Assembly (NCBI RefSeq): GCF_027595985.1
Contig: NC_073308.1
Span: forward strand, 10,005,928-10,069,927
Reading direction: 5' to 3'
DNA: 64,000 bases
DNA from: Sorex araneus
Lineage: Eukaryota > Chordata > Mammalia > Eulipotyphla > Soricidae
Shown: piece after piece, positions 11,073-23,789 of the stretch
Numbering within the stretch: the stretch's first letter is position 1
Layout of the letters: each line of letters opens with the position of its first letter
Position numbers and translations under genes: made by a program
The notes under the pieces: model-generated
Databases searched by the model: none
What the model saw: the letters and a program-made list of their open reading frames with translations, nothing else
Told to the model about the DNA's origin: nothing

Positions 11073-11971
11073 AAGTTGCCGAACTTTGACATTTATTATT
11101 TAGAGGTTATTTTAATGGTCAAAATATTTTCTTTTCCTTCAAATCTCTTTTGAGATTTTATCTTAACACTGAAGGTGGTTGGGATTTTAAGGTGAGAAAG
11201 ATCTGTGTGATATAGAACTGTCTTGGGCTTTTCTCAGAAAGCTTCTGGAGGGAGCAACTGTGACAACATGACAGAAGGATTGACCAAGGGGGAGGAGAGG
11301 TTGTTGTTGGAAAGTGGCTCTGAGAAGCTCGTCACCCACTCTTGGCGTGGGTTTCCTGTGCTTGGGAGCATAAGAACTGGTAGGACAAGGGATAATTAAC
11401 ATGAGAACAAGAAAGTAATGACAATCTGCATTGTGTGGATCTTCCCACTTTGCATCATGTAACTTTCTAATTTAATTCTCAGAAAGATGTTTTGAAGTAG
11501 GTCCCCAAACATACTGCTTTTACAAGAAAAAGGAGAGGTGAAAGGTACAGTTCAGCCAGACTCAGACAGATCTAGCTATTTGGGAGCTTGTTCCTAAGTG
11601 GGAAAAACAGAAAATGTTTTGAATATCTTTAGACTCAGTCTTTAATTATAGTGACATTACCATAAAATACATCAGGGTTTTTGTTTGCTTTTTGTTGTTG
11701 TTGCATAAACTATTCCCCAGCATGTGGTTTATCATAGGAGTGTTCTGGCAAAAAAGGCATATACATGAGTTCTAATGTGAATTTCTTGATTGATATTAAA
11801 GATTATGCCATTGAAAATATAACTGGGTTTTTCCATATTTGAAAATTAATTTAACTATGCCTTTCAATTATCCTGTAATGTGGTTCCAACTTTTATTCTG
11901 CCTATATAATAAGAATCAACTAACTTCCTATTAGTTAATTTAGACTATTTTAAAAAACATTTCTAATTTGA
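11073..11971. other. No recognisable feature
   Basis: AT-rich non-coding DNA. A 71-codon minus frame (11187-11402) has no recognisable content. Confidence 0.45.
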
Positions 11972-12120
11972 AGCCTGAAAGATAGTACAGCGGGTAGGGC
12001 ATTTGCTTTGCTTGTCACCAACCCGAGTTATATGGTCCCCAGAACCAGCCAAGAGTGATTTTTGAGTGTAGAGCTAGGAGTAAGCCCCAAGTACAGCTGG
12101 GTGTCATCGAAAAACTAACA
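11972..12120 (+). mobile_element. SOR SINE
   Basis: 'gatagtacagcgggtagggc' head (A-box-like), a weakened B-box, and tail 'tagagctaggagtaagcccc'. Confidence 0.8.
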
Positions 12121-12199
12121 AAGTTTAATTTGAGGTATCATGGTTTATGATATTGTCAATGGTAGGATACCTTAAATAAAGCATTCCAGCATCATCCCT

Positions 12200-13496
12200 C
12201 CACCAGAGCACCCACTAGCCCCTTGTCCTGCTGTCCCCCTGTGGTGAAGTTCCTGCTGAAGGCCAGCTCTTGGTTTCTGTTGACTTTGGGCATTTATTTA
12301 TGTTGCAATGTTTATCTCACATATGCAAGAGATCACGCCATATCTGTTCCTTTCTTGACTAACTTCACTCAAAGCGACACTCTCCAGGTCCACAGCAAAC
12401 ATATATATATATATATATGTATATATGTACATATATATCATAGTTTCTTTATCCAGCCATCTGTTCTTGGGTTGTTTCCAGATTGGGGCTATGCCAAACA
12501 GTTCTGTAAAGAACACAGGAGTACAAATGTATTTTCTGAACAGAGTTTTAGAGGTTTGTGGGTAGATGTCAAGTGGAATTTCTGACCATGTGGAAGCTCA
12601 ATGACTAGTTTTTGGAGAAATGTCCTATTGTTTTTGGAGAAATGTCCTATTGTTTCCCAGTTTACTGATGGCAGTTTACATTGCCATCAGTAGTGAATGA
12701 TGGTCCCTTTGACCCTTTAACAGAGTTAACATTGATGTCAATTCTGACTGATGCCAACTCTGACTGCGCCTGTTCTCATGACGTGTGCCATTCTTACTGG
12801 TGTAAGATAATACTCATTTTGAATTGCATTTTCCTTATGTAAGTGAAGCAGAGCATTTATTTTCATATACCTTTTTTGCCATATGATGTCTTCTTTGAAG
12901 ACATTTTTGTTCATCCTATTCCCACATTTTTTGATAGAGTTGCTTGTTTTTTTCCTGTAAAGATCTACCAGTACTTTATGTATCTTGGATATTAATTTTG
13001 TAACATGAGCATTCTGCAAATATTCTTTCCCACTCTGTAGGGGTGTCTTATTTTTCCTGATCATCATTTCTTTGTAGTTCAAAAATGATTCAAAGATTCT
13101 GAGTTTGATGTAGCCCATTTATTTATCTTTGCTTCTCTTTGGTTGGCTATTGGCATTGAATGTTGACAATAGCTCCAACATCAATATCATGAAGCTTCTA
13201 TTTATGTATTCTTTAATATAATCCACAGATTCATGTCTGATATTAAGGTCTTTAATTCATATTGATTTGGATTAATTATGTGGCATTGGCAAAGGATGTG
13301 AAATCATTTTCTTGACTAGTTTCATTTTCTGGCACCATTTGTTGAAGAGAGTTTCCTTACCCTACTCCCCCACCTGATTTATTGAAAAATTACTGTACAT
13401 ATGCCTAAGAATCTGTCTCTGGATTCTCAATTCTATTACATTGGTCTGAGGCTCTGTTCTCATTCAAGTACCATAATGTTATGATTACTTTATAAC
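12200..13496 (-). mobile_element. Ancient L1, ORF2 3' part, minus strand (part 1)
   Basis: On the minus strand this carries L1 ORF2 C-terminal sequence: the Met-Ala-His block near 12785, the 'KCGNRMNKNVFKEDI' type block at 12900-12960, and upstream blocks to 13496. It is heavily substituted and AT-rich compared with the young L1s. It contains the (AT)n run at 12400-12440 and continues after the SINE at 13497-13780. Confidence 0.8.
12400..12440. repeat. (AT)n microsatellite
   Basis: Alternating AT/TA run with minor GT/GC interruptions inside the ancient L1. Confidence 0.9.
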
Positions 13497-13747
13497 CTAC
13501 TTCTCCCTCTGGGAGAAACTGGCAAGCTACCGAGAGTTTCCTGCCCACATGGGAGAGCCTTGCAAACTCCCCATGGTGTATTCATATGTCAAAACCAGTA
13601 ACAATGCTGGGTCTCATTCTCCTGACCCTGAAAGAGACTCCAATGCGGCATCATTGGGAAGGACAAGTGAAGAGAGGCTTCTAAAATCTCAGGGGTAGGA
13701 CAAATGGAGACATTACTGAGACTGCTCAAGAAATTTGAGGATCAATG

Positions 13748-13778
<31 letters not shown>

Positions 13779-13780
13779 AG
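13497..13780 (+). mobile_element. SOR-type SINE, long-tail variant, with GAT-repeat tail
   Basis: Contains 'ggcaagctaccgagagt', 'tctcctgaccctgaaagaga', 'cttctaaaatctcagggg' and 'ctcaagaaatttgaggatca'. It ends in a (gat)n array at 13750-13778 instead of poly(A). It sits inside the ancient minus-strand L1, so it is younger than that L1. Confidence 0.8.
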
Positions 13781-14440
13781 TTTTATAGTATAGTTTGAAT
13801 TTGGGGAAAGAGAATTGTTCCATCTTCATTTTTTCTTAGGATTACTTTGGCTATTTGGTTGGTTTTATTACTTCATATTGATTTCCATAGAGTTTAATCT
13901 ATGTGTTTAAAATGCCATAGCTATTTTTATAAAAAGTGCATTGAATATATATCATTATTTGTGTATAAATTTAATTTTAATATTATTAATAATCAAAATC
14001 TATTAACATGGAATGTGTTTACATTTCATCAGACTTTTTTTTTTACAGTTTCATGTTTTACAGTTTCATTAAACTGATATCTAGCACTTAATTTTCTGAG
14101 ACACACTTGTGAGTGGGATTGTTTTAAAAAGTATCCTACTCTTCTATTTCATAACGTGTATATGAAAAGGATATTAATTTCCATACAATGGTTTTGCAGT
14201 CTGTCACTTTACTTAACAGACCTATCATTTCTGGAGCATATTTTGTAGAGTTTTGAAGATTTTTAAAATATAGTATTATATCACCTGCAATAGTAAAAGT
14301 TGGCTTCTTTTATGATATGGATGCCCTTCATATCTCTCCCTTACCTAATTGCTATGGCAAGGACTTAGTTACTATATTCAATAGAAGTGGTGAGTGGGCA
14401 GCTGTCTTATTCAGACTACTTTACCTTGAAATCTAATCTA
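13781..14440 (-). mobile_element. Ancient L1, minus strand (part 2)
   Basis: Continuation of the L1 at 12200-13496 beyond the inserted SINE. On the minus strand it resembles ORF2 upstream of part 1, back toward the reverse-transcriptase region (near 14330-14430, a remnant of the FNxVLE-type segment). Too decayed for any open frame. Confidence 0.65.
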
Positions 14441-14674
14441 TTTATCTTCCAGAAGAATGATGGAAGAAGCTTCCTTTGGGTTAATATATTGCAACTGCCA
14501 GAAGAAACCATACTACAACATTGCCTTACATTTTAGAGCCTGAACTTCGACAATTTCTTGGTCAGCTTCCTGGACCACTGATTATAGAGTAGGAATTTAG
14601 GAGCCTGGAACAATTTTAACCAATTGTAGTTGATTGGAATCACCTTGGAAGCAACTTATTGAAGTATTTTCTTT

Positions 14675-15388
14675 TTTTTATAAATAAGTTTTATTTTATT
14701 TTATTATATTGAATCACTGTGAGAAAAAGAAAAAAAATACAAAGCTTTCAGGTTTAAGTCTCAGTCATACAATGATTGAACCCTCATTCCTTCACCAGTG
14801 CACGTGTTTCGCCACCAAGAACCCCAATATACTCCCTCCCACCCAGCCCCCACCTAAGTAGCTAATGATCTTCATTTTATTCTCTATACTTTCAATACAT
14901 TCAATATTTCAATAGAGAACTCACTATTATTGTTTGGAATTTCCCCCCAAAAATCAGGCCTACTGAAAAGGCATCATTTAATAATTTCTTTTCATTGCTG
15001 AGAATGAAGATTCTATGAGCTCGGTTTTGGATTTCTGATATTTTAGTTCAGTTCCAAGTCTAGATGCATGTCTGTAAGAATCCGCTATGGGTGCCAAAAT
15101 GGGTTAGAAGACCTCTTGGATCATAGTCTGTACAACCAGAGGGTATGTTTCGAGAGCAGCAGCTCCGAATCTTATCTGGGCCGAGGGTGTACCAGTACCG
15201 CCCCCATCCCATGATTGTCTATGAGCCACAGCATTGCAAAGTTCCTACCTCTGGGTGAAAGTCTTAGGGGGTGGTTCTTGCCACATGGATGATGTGGCCG
15301 CCACCATTTTCTGAGCAGAAAAACAGGGTGGAAAGGGAAAATCCCTCCCCGGGCGGCACATAGTTGTAGTACAGCTCACAGTCTAGAT
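14675..15388 (-). mobile_element. Non-autonomous L1-tailed element (copy E1)
   Basis: A 714-bp insertion flanked by 'gaagtattttcttt' (14661-14674) and 'gaaatattttcttt' (15389-15402), 13 of 14 identical, so both ends are defined. Sense is the minus strand. The 3' portion (14675 to about 15075) is the L1 3'UTR variant found after ORF2 at 29103-29583. The 5' portion (about 15075-15388) is GC-rich and is not L1 ORF2. Its first 60 nt align with internal parts of copies E2 and E3. No coding frame. Confidence 0.75.
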
Positions 15389-15402
15389 GAAATATTTTCT
15401 TT

Positions 15403-15556
15403 CTAACATTCAATGTTGGCACCTGAGAAGAAACATCTGGGATACTTGAAGTCAAATTTTTCTTATGCTAGCTCATGGGAAAGGGGAGTTCAGACAGGCT
15501 TTGATGTCGTCTTTAATCTATGGTGATTATAGCACTGAAAGAGAAATCTAGAATTT

Positions 15557-15602
<46 letters not shown>

Positions 15603-16071
15603 ACATTTATATACAAATATGTGTGTGTTTTGTAGTTTGGAAATTGCACAGGGTTGGTGGTGCCCTAGTACAGACTAGATTAGAAAGAAACTAGTACAGA
15701 CCAGATCTATTACAGACCAGACTTGAAAGAAAAAGCATCCTCTGGAAGAAGCTGAGGCCTGACTGACAGGCTCCCGCATTCATGTGTAATTTCCTCTGTA
15801 AGTTCCTGGGAATTGTTAACCATGATAATTGTGACCTGGTACAGTCACATGATAAATGATATACATGTGGATGCATGTAGACATTCATATGCTCAATATA
15901 TATTTCTAACATACATTTGGTCTTTATATACAGTGATTAGATCATGGTTTCCTAAATTCTTGAAGTTTACTGAATGATAAGAAAAAAGGGAGCAACTTTT
16001 GACATGGTTGACTTCTTGCATTTATTTAGATCCTGAGAAAGCAACAGAGTCAAAAACTTATGTATGTATGA
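15403..16071. other. Non-coding stretch with a GT microsatellite
   Basis: Apart from the GT run at 15558-15600 nothing is identified. A 73-codon minus frame at 15691-15912 has no support. Confidence 0.45.
15558..15600. repeat. (GT)n microsatellite
   Basis: About 20 GT dinucleotides with one GC interruption near the end. Confidence 0.95.
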
Positions 16072-16880
16072 ATATATGTCTCATCACTGTCACTGTATAA
16101 CTGTCATCCCATTGTTCATCAAGTTGCTCGAGTAGGAGCCAGTAATGTCTCCATGCATCCCTGTCGTATGTTAGTGTAGCTCGATGGCATATTGGGGGCT
16201 CTTTCAGGATCAGGGGAATGAGGACCATCAGTATTACTGTTTTTGGCACAGCGAATACGCCACGGGTAGTTTTCCAGGCTCTGCAGTGCGGGCAGAATAC
16301 TCTCGATAGCCTGCCTGGGCTCTCTGAGAGAGACGGAAGTTTTTGGGGCGGCCTCTAATTGCCTTTATAGGTGTTCCCAGTCTACCGAATATAAGCTTTT
16401 GGCCAACTGGCACATTGTAATGATCTGCACACTGACAAACACACACCTGCCTGTGTCTCTGGGCAGCACATGGGACATTGATGGCCTCAGGTTGATCTCT
16501 TTGAGGTTGATAGAGTGCGCCGGGAGGTTGTTGAGAAGCTGGCAGAGCAGGACCCTATCAAATAGAGTCTGTGCTGAGTCTCAGGTCACCCGGTGGTTGG
16601 CTGATAGCACCCCACAGTGGATGAGCCACTGCTCCTCAAATGCTGCCATGGCTCTATGTCCTACGGCACTGCGACTTGGTCAAGCCAGGGTAGACGGCGA
16701 CACTGTGGCCGCCACCACGGTTTCTCCATGCCACACTGATGCGATGCCATTCTGTCTGAATCTTGCAAAACAGATGTCGGTGTCCATCAGGAATCATGCA
16801 TAGAGTTCTAGCAGGGATCACTTGTAGAGTTCCATGCCTGGTGTGCTGAGCTGCATGTTGTCTGAGGTGAGATGGTGAGC
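16072..16880 (-). repeat. Composite element: SOR-type tail plus long CpG-containing 5' part
   Basis: On the minus strand the last ~270 nt (16072-16340) are a SOR long-tail unit ending in the 'atgaacaatgggatgacagt' type block. The preceding ~540 nt (16341-16880) are moderately GC-rich, have repeated GCC/GGC words and no L1 similarity. It may be one long retroposon or a SINE inserted next to something else. No TSD was found. Confidence 0.4.
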
Positions 16881-16924
16881 TGGGTCTCATATGTCTATTT
16901 ATTTGTGAAATGTCCATGCAGTGC

Positions 16925-17142
16925 TTAGAATTTACGGATACCCAGGTGGCAATTCTTAGACAACTGGGTGGGGGATTCAATGTAAAGTTCTGAGAAAGAT
17001 GTGTTACTTGAACCCTGTGGTGTCAGAACATACTTGATCACTGTTCCCAGCCCCCAGGAACTTTGTGGGGCTTGACTCAAACTGGGTTTAGTGGCATATA
17101 AGAAATGCACCTTAATCCTTATATTATCTCTCTGGACCCACT
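16925..17142 (-). mobile_element. SOR SINE, old
   Basis: On the minus strand it starts 'gggtccagagagataatata', followed by 'aacccagtttgagtcaagcc', as in degraded SOR heads. Confidence 0.6.
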
Positions 17143-17324
17143 CATAAGCAGATAACATGAGAGTATACATTGAAAACCCTAGGGTCCACAAATAACTCTA
17201 AGAAACAATAAACCAATATAGAAAGATAGTAGGTTACAAAATTATCACACAAACAATGGCATTTCTGTAAGCAAATATGAGTCAGAAGAAAAAAGAAAAC
17301 AGAATCATTAAAAGTAGTGAGCTT
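17143..17324 (+). mobile_element. Old L1 'A', ORF2 fragment 1
   Basis: Decayed L1 ORF2 sequence just downstream of the RT active site ('tagtaggttacaaaattatc', 'atggcatttctgtaagcaaa'). It is broken by the full-length L1 at 17325 and resumes at 23213. Its last 14 bp are the target-site copy of that insertion. Confidence 0.8.
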
Positions 17325-17944
17325 CGGACATCGGACACTTAGCCACTGCCCCATTCTGCATCCTGCCGGCCCAGCCTTCCCGACCGGCTCTGTGCAACTC
17401 GGCCATTTTGCAGGTAATCAGGCCACTTCCAGCCACGCCTCCCGGGTGCCCTTCCCCCCTCCCCATTCCCACGCGGCCGCCCCATGTCCCACGAGCCCCT
17501 CCAAGGAAGAAACTGAGGCGTGGCCTGTTTCTCAGGGGGCTTGGCTGAAAAGGGGGCATGGCCTCCTGCTGGAGCGGCAGCCGCTAAAGCGGCCGCAGTT
17601 ATTATTTCCTACCTTAGCACATAAGGTATAGTCTTCTTGCTTTGAAAATCGTTTTAACCCATCTCAATCACCTATGCGAACTAGCCCATTAGCTTACTTC
17701 AACTCTAGAAAAATCATCAGTGAATAAGAGAAGCTTAGCAAAACCTTTGTAAAGTGAAATTAGCCTTAAGTCTTCATTAAAGACCCCACATCAATCAGGA
17801 AGAAACGCCTAGGTATAAGGAAGAACTCTAGAATAGGAACAAAGCTGCCATCAGCAATAGCACAACCAGAGCCCCTCCTTCTCTCAGCAAGAGGGAGTAG
17901 GAATAAACAACTACAAAGTTCCAATTCTATACTTCCATAACAAT
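17325..17944 (+). promoter_or_regulatory. L1 no. 1 5'UTR / promoter region
   Basis: CpG-rich to about 17600, then AT-richer to the ORF1 start. It carries GGCGTGGCC-type sites ending at 17525, 17545 and 17563, then GCGGCCGC at 17589-17596. Similar spaced sites occur in the other three L1 5'UTRs, which suggests a conserved promoter module; binding factors are inference. Confidence 0.6.
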
Positions 17945-18892
17945 ATGAAGAAGCAGCTAAAATCCCCTCCACGAAGAGAGGGAGAAGAAAAGATACCAGA
18001 AACCTCAAAAGGGGCTACCCACATCTACGACCTCTCAGATAAACAATTCAGAGAGGAAATTTGGAGGAGAATCGACCTACTCCAAGCAACTATGGAACAG
18101 ATGTCCAATAAATTAAGGGAGGAGATGAATGAATCATTGGAACGATCTACCAAAAAATGCAGGAAGAAATGAGAGCAGAAATTTCAAACCTACGAACGGA
18201 AGTTACACAAATAAAGGAATCGGTAGATGAATTAAAAATCTCAGTAGATGCCCTCAACAGTAGAATGATTACAGCCGAAGACAGAATCAGTGACCTAGAG
18301 GATGAGCTGCAGAAAGCTTACAGACAACAACAAATAATGACAAAAGACCTCAAAATGGCTCTAGAGCAAATCAGAATCCTAGGGGATGACCTCAAGAGGA
18401 GCAACATAAAAATCATTGGAGTACCAGAACCACAGGGAAGTAACCCCAATGAAAAAAACACAGTCAAAGACATCATTACTAAGAAATTCCCAGAGCTGGA
18501 GAAGGCAGGCATCCAGATACAAGGAGTCCGAAGAGTGCCAGCAAAAAGAGACCCAAATAAAAAGACTCCAAGGCATATCATAGTCAGAATGGCAGATGCT
18601 GTGGATAGAGACAATTCTACAAGCAGCAAGGTCAAAGAAGGAAATCACATACAAAAGAGCACCCCTCAGATTTACAGCAGACCTGTCAGAGCAAACTCTC
18701 CGAGCCCGAAGACAATGGTGGGGCATAGTGAAAAAAATTAACTAAATGAACACCTCACCTAGAATGCTTTATCTGGCTAAACTCTCACTCAAACTTTAAG
18801 GAACCATACACTAATTCTCGGATAAACAACAGCTCAGGAACTTCATAGACTCAAAACCAAACTTAAAACAGGGTCTAAAGGGGCTACTGTAA
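17945..18892 (+). pseudogene. L1 no. 1 ORF1 (RNA-binding chaperone), frameshifted
   Basis: L1 ORF1 encodes a trimeric RNA-binding protein that coats L1 RNA in cytoplasmic particles. Here the ATG at 17945 opens 'MKKQLKSPP'. A heptad-rich coiled coil spans roughly 18050-18390 ('RISDLEDELQKAYRQQQ'), then the RRM-like part with 'RRVPAKRDPNKKTPRHIIV', and a C-terminal domain ending at the TAA 18890-18892. The frame breaks around 18157-18175 and again before 18741. The C-terminal part continues in another frame, so no full protein can be made. Confidence 0.88.
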
Positions 18893-18934
18893 GCTAAGGA
18901 GGAACCCCATAAGAACAACTAACCCCACAGAAAG

Positions 18935-21900
18935 ATGACACAAAACCCCATCACAATAATCTCTCTCAATGTCAATGGCCTAAATGCACCTATCAAGAGA
19001 CACAGAGTGGCAAAATGGATCCGGAAATTGAACCCAACATTCTGCTGTTTGCAAGAAACACACCTGAACAGAGTAAACACAGACTCAAAGTCAAAGGATG
19101 AAAACAATCCTGCAAGCAAACAACTCCCTTAAAAAAGCTGGAGTGGCCATCCTAGTATCCAACAATATAGATTTCAGGTTGAAAAAGATTAGAAGGGACA
19201 GCGAAGGCCTCTTTCTATTCATCAAGAGATATGCACAACAGGAGGAAATCACACTCTTAAACGTATAAGCACCCAATGAACGACCAGCTAAATACTTAAA
19301 ACAACTACTTACAGACCTCAAAGAGGACATCACTAACAGCACAATAGTAGTTGGAGACTTCAATACCCCCTTATCACCTCTGGATAGATCAACAAGAACA
19401 AAACTCAGCAAGAAGACACTGATCTGAAAGAAGAAATGGAAGAGAGAGGCCTAATAGACCTATACAGGGCTTTACACCCTAAAAAGAAAGAATATACATT
19501 CTTTTCCAGTGAACACGGAACATATTCCAAAATAGACCATGTACTGGGCCCCAGAACATACCTCAGTAGAATCGGAAAAATAGAAATTGTATCAACCATC
19601 TTTTCAGACCATGAAGCGCTGAAGATAGAAGCTAACCACACACCGACACGGAAAACCAAATCAAACACCTGGAAACTAAGCAACTCAAGTTGAACAATGA
19701 GTGGGTCAGGGAGGAAATAAAGAAGAAATAAAAAAATACTTAGAAATAAATGAAAATGAGGACACGAGTTATCAAAACCTATGGGATGCAGCTAAAGCCG
19801 TGTTAAGGGGAAAATTTATAGTTTTCCTAGAATTCCTCAGGAAGGAAGAAAGGGCCCACATAGAGAACTTGACTTCATGGCTCAAGACCTTAGAAAAGGA
19901 CCAGAAAAAGGAACCCAATCCAGAACAAAGGAAAGAAATAATAAAAATTAGAGCAGAAATTAATGATATTGAAACCAAAAAAACAATCTGAAAGATCAAT
20001 GAAACAAAGAGCTGGTTCTTCGAGAAAATAAATAAGATTGATAAACCGCTAGTAAGACTCACAAAGAAAGAAAGAGAACCCTAATAAATCGAATCACAAA
20101 TGAAAAGGGGGAAATCATAATTGAAACCAGTGAGATTCAAAAGATCATTAGAGACTACTTTGAAGGTCTATATGCCACAAAACAAGAGAACCTAAAAGAA
20201 ATGGATGAATTCCTTGATTCCTAAAATCTCCCAAGTTTGAACAAAGAAGACTTGGAATACTTGAACACACCCATTAATGTTAAGGAAATTGAAACTGTAA
20301 TCAAAAATCTCCCCAAAAACAAAAGCCCAGGCCCAGATGGATTCACTGGCGAATTCTTTCAAACATTCAAAGAAGACCTGTTGCCAGTTTTCCTCAAGCT
20401 TTTCCAGTAAATTGAAAAAACAGGAACTCTCCCAAACAGTTTCTATGAAGTACACATCGCCCTAATACCAAAAAGCAAACAAAGACACCACTGAGAAAGA
20501 AAACTATAGACCAATATTCCTGATGAACACCGATGCGAAGATCCTCAACAAAATACTAGCAAATAGGATCCAACAACTCATCAAGAAGATCATACACCAT
20601 GACCAAGTGGGATTCATCCTGGGGATGCAGGGATGGTTTAACATCTGGAAATCAATCAACATAATCCATCATATCAACAAAAGTAAAGATAAAAAAACAT
20701 ATGATCATATCAATAGAGGCAGAGAAAGCATTTGACAAGATCCAACATTCCTTCATGATGAAAACTCTCACCAAAATGTGTTTTGGAGGAACTTTCCTCA
20801 AGATAGTCGAAGCCATCTACCACAGCCTACAGCAAGCATTATCCACAATGGAGAAAAACTAAGGGCCTTTTCTCTAAGATCAGGCAAAAGACAAGGATGC
20901 CCACTCTCACCACTTCTCTTCAATATAGTACTGGAATTACTTGTGATAGCTGTTAGACAAGAAAAAGAGATTAAGGGCATCCAGATAGGGAAGGAAGAAA
21001 TCAAACTCTCACTATTTGCAGATGATATGACACTATATCTAGAGAAGCCCAAAGCCTCTACTAAGAAACTCTTAGAAACAAGAGACTTATACAGTAATGT
21101 TGCAGGCTACAAAATCAATACGCAAAAATCCATGGCCTTCCTATATACAAACAATGAGGCAGAGGAAAGGGACATAAAAAAAGCAATCCCATTCACAATT
21201 GTGCCCCAGAAAATCAAGTACCTTGGAATCAGCTTAACTAAGGAAGTAAAAGACCTCTACAAAGAAAACTATAAAACGCTACTTCATGAAATAAAAGAAG
21301 ACATGAGGAAATGGAAACATATACCTTGCTCATGGATAGGGAGAATCAATATTGTCAAAATGGCAATACTCCCCAAAGCATTATACAGATTCAATGCGAT
21401 CCCTATAAGGATACCCATGACATTCTTCAAAGAAACGAATCAAGTAATCCTAAAATTCATATGGAACAACAAACGTCCACAGATAGCTAAAACAATTCTT
21501 GGGAAAATGACGATGGGAGGCATCACCCTCCCCAACCTCAAACTTTACTACAAAGCGGAAACAATTAAAACAGCATGGTACTGGAACAAAGGCAGACCCG
21601 CAGACCAATGGAACAGGATGGAATATCCCTACACACAACTCCGAATGTACGATCATCTCATCTTTGATAAAGGAGCAAGAGATGTGAAGTGGAGCAAGGA
21701 AAGTCTCTTCAACAAATGGTGCTGGCACAACTGGACAACCACATGCAAATGAATGGGCATAGACCTCGACCTGACACCATGCACAAAAGTCAGATAATAA
21801 TGGATTAAAGACCTCAACATCAGATCACAAACCATAAGGTACATTGAAGACAAGGTCAGCAAAACCCTCCACGATATTGGAGATAAAGGTATCTTCAAAG

Positions 21901-22742
21901 ATGACACGGAACTAAGCAATGTAGTAGAAACAGAGATCAACAAATGAGACTACATTAAACTAAAAAGCTTCTGCACCGCAAAAGATACAGTGGCCAGAAT
22001 ACAAAGACTATCTACAGAATGGGAAAGGATATTTACACAATAGCTATCAGATAAGGGGTTGATATCAAGGGTATATAAAGCACTGGTTGAACTCTACACG
22101 AAGAAAACATCAAACCCCATCAGAAAATGTGGCGAAGAAATGAACAGAAACCTTTCCAAGGAAGAGATACGAATGGCCAAAAGGTACATGAAAAAGTGCT
22201 CTACATCGTTAATTATGAGAGAGATGCAGATCAAAACAACCATGAGATACCACCTCACACCACAGAGAATGGCACACATCCAAAAGAACAAAAGCAACCG
22301 CTGTTGGAGAGGATGTGGGGAGAAAGGGACCCTTCTACACTGCTGGTGAGAATGCCGACTAGTTCAGCCCTTTTGGAAAACAATATGGACGATTCTCAAA
22401 AAACTAGAGGTTGAGCTTCCATTTGACCCAGCAATACCACTACTGGGAATATATCCCAGAGGAGCAAAAAAGTCTAGTCGAAATGACATCTGCACTTATA
22501 TGTTCATCGCAGCACTGTTTACAATAGCCAGAATCTGGAAAAAACCTGAGTGCCCTAGAACAGAGGACTGGCTGAAGAATCTTTGGTACATCTATACAAT
22601 GGAATACTATGCAGCTGTTAGAAAAAATGAGGTCATGAATTTTGCATATAAGTGGATCAGCATGGAAAGTATCATGCTAAGTGAAATGAGTCAGAAAGAG
22701 AGAGACAGACATGGAAAGATTGTGCTCATCTGTAGAATATAG
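18935..22742 (+). pseudogene. L1 no. 1 ORF2 (endonuclease / reverse transcriptase), multiply broken
   Basis: ORF2p nicks target DNA and reverse-transcribes L1 RNA. Starting at ATG 18935, the endonuclease shows 'NVNGLNAPIKRHRVAKW', the QETHL block, 'VVGDFNT' and 'FSDHEAL' (catalytic N, E, D/N and SDH positions present). The RT region carries FADD at 21015-21026. The C-terminus has the Cys-rich [15 protein letters not shown] block near 22300. Breaks include a frameshift near 19105-19130, a TAA at about 19265, and stops near 20220, 20410 and 21750. The longest surviving piece is 20778-21752. Confidence 0.9.
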
Positions 22743-23212
22743 AATAATAGAATAGGAGTCTAACACCCTCGAATAGTAGAAATAAGTAGCAGGAGACTGC
22801 CTCCATGGCTTAGAGGCTGGTCTCTCATTCTGGGCAACTCAGAGAAGGGAACACCAAGTAAAATGTGGTCGGAGGTCATGCGGGGGAAGGGTGACGCATG
22901 CATAATGTAGACTAGAGACTGAACACAATAGCCACTCAACACCTTTATTGCAAACCACAACACCTAATCAGAGAGAGAGAAGAAAAGGGAATACCCTGCT
23001 ATAGTGGCAGTGTGGGGTGCGGGGAGACGGGACTGGGGAGGGTGGGAGGGATGCTGGGTTTACTGGTGGTGGAGAATGGGCACTGGTGAAGGGATAGGTT
23101 CTCGAACTTTGTATGGGGGAAACATGAGCACAAAAATGTATAAATCTGTAACTGTACCCTGACAGTGATTCACTAATAAAAAAATAAATAACAAAATAAA
23201 AATAGTGAGCTT

Positions 23213-23789
23213 AATACATACAAATCAACTTAACAAAGGATATTAAAAACATACATCTAAAACCATGTCACTATTGAAATAGATGAAAATACATGGAAAT
23301 GAGAGAAATTCCATGTTCAGAATGGAATAATTAACATTGTCAAAATTACCACGGATCCAAAGCATTATTAATACAATAAAAATTTAATGTATTTAATGTA
23401 TACAAATTTTAGTAGTATTCCTATTTTTTTTCAAGGACTGAGGCCAAATCTCAATCATCTTATGAAAATTCAATGAAATTTGTTAAATTTTTCAAGGACT
23501 CAGAACAAACTCTGCTAAAATTTGTATGAATCATAAAACTTCCTAAATAGACAAAGCAATTCTTTGAAAAAAAAAGATGGGTGGTATTGCATTTCCTGAC
23601 TTTAAATTGTATTGTAAATCTATAGCAATCAAAACTATGTGGTATTAGAATAAAGATTGACTCTCAGGCAAATGGAAAATAATTGAGATCCCAAAGTTTA
23701 ACCATCATATTTATTTACCATTAATCTATAATAAAAATTCAGGTACATAAAATGTAGCAAGAACATTATCTTTAAAAAATAGTGCTGGG
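23213..23789 (+). mobile_element. Old L1 'A', ORF2 fragment 2
   Basis: Continues the fragment ending at 17324: decayed ORF2 sequence including 'gatgggtggtattgcatttc', equivalent to the MGGI(T/N)LP segment of the young copies. It stops at 23789 in 'aatagtgctggg', where L1 no. 2 has inserted, and resumes at 29600 with 'aaaactggatta'. Confidence 0.8.

Larger units (their letters stand above)
17325..23202 (+). mobile_element. Full-length L1 no. 1, defective
   Basis: About 5.9 kb with a GC-rich 5'UTR, ORF1, ORF2, 3'UTR and A-rich tail. Flanked by 'aaagtagtgagctt' (17311-17324) and 'aaaatagtgagctt' (23199-23212), 13 of 14 identical. It is inserted into old L1 A. Multiple frameshifts and stops make it inactive. 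The 3'UTR is the common type without the variant block of L1 no. 2. Confidence 0.93.

Noticed and set aside
12738-13118. A 126-codon minus frame as a gene
   Set aside because: It is the antisense-reading ORF2 C-terminal remnant of an ancient L1.
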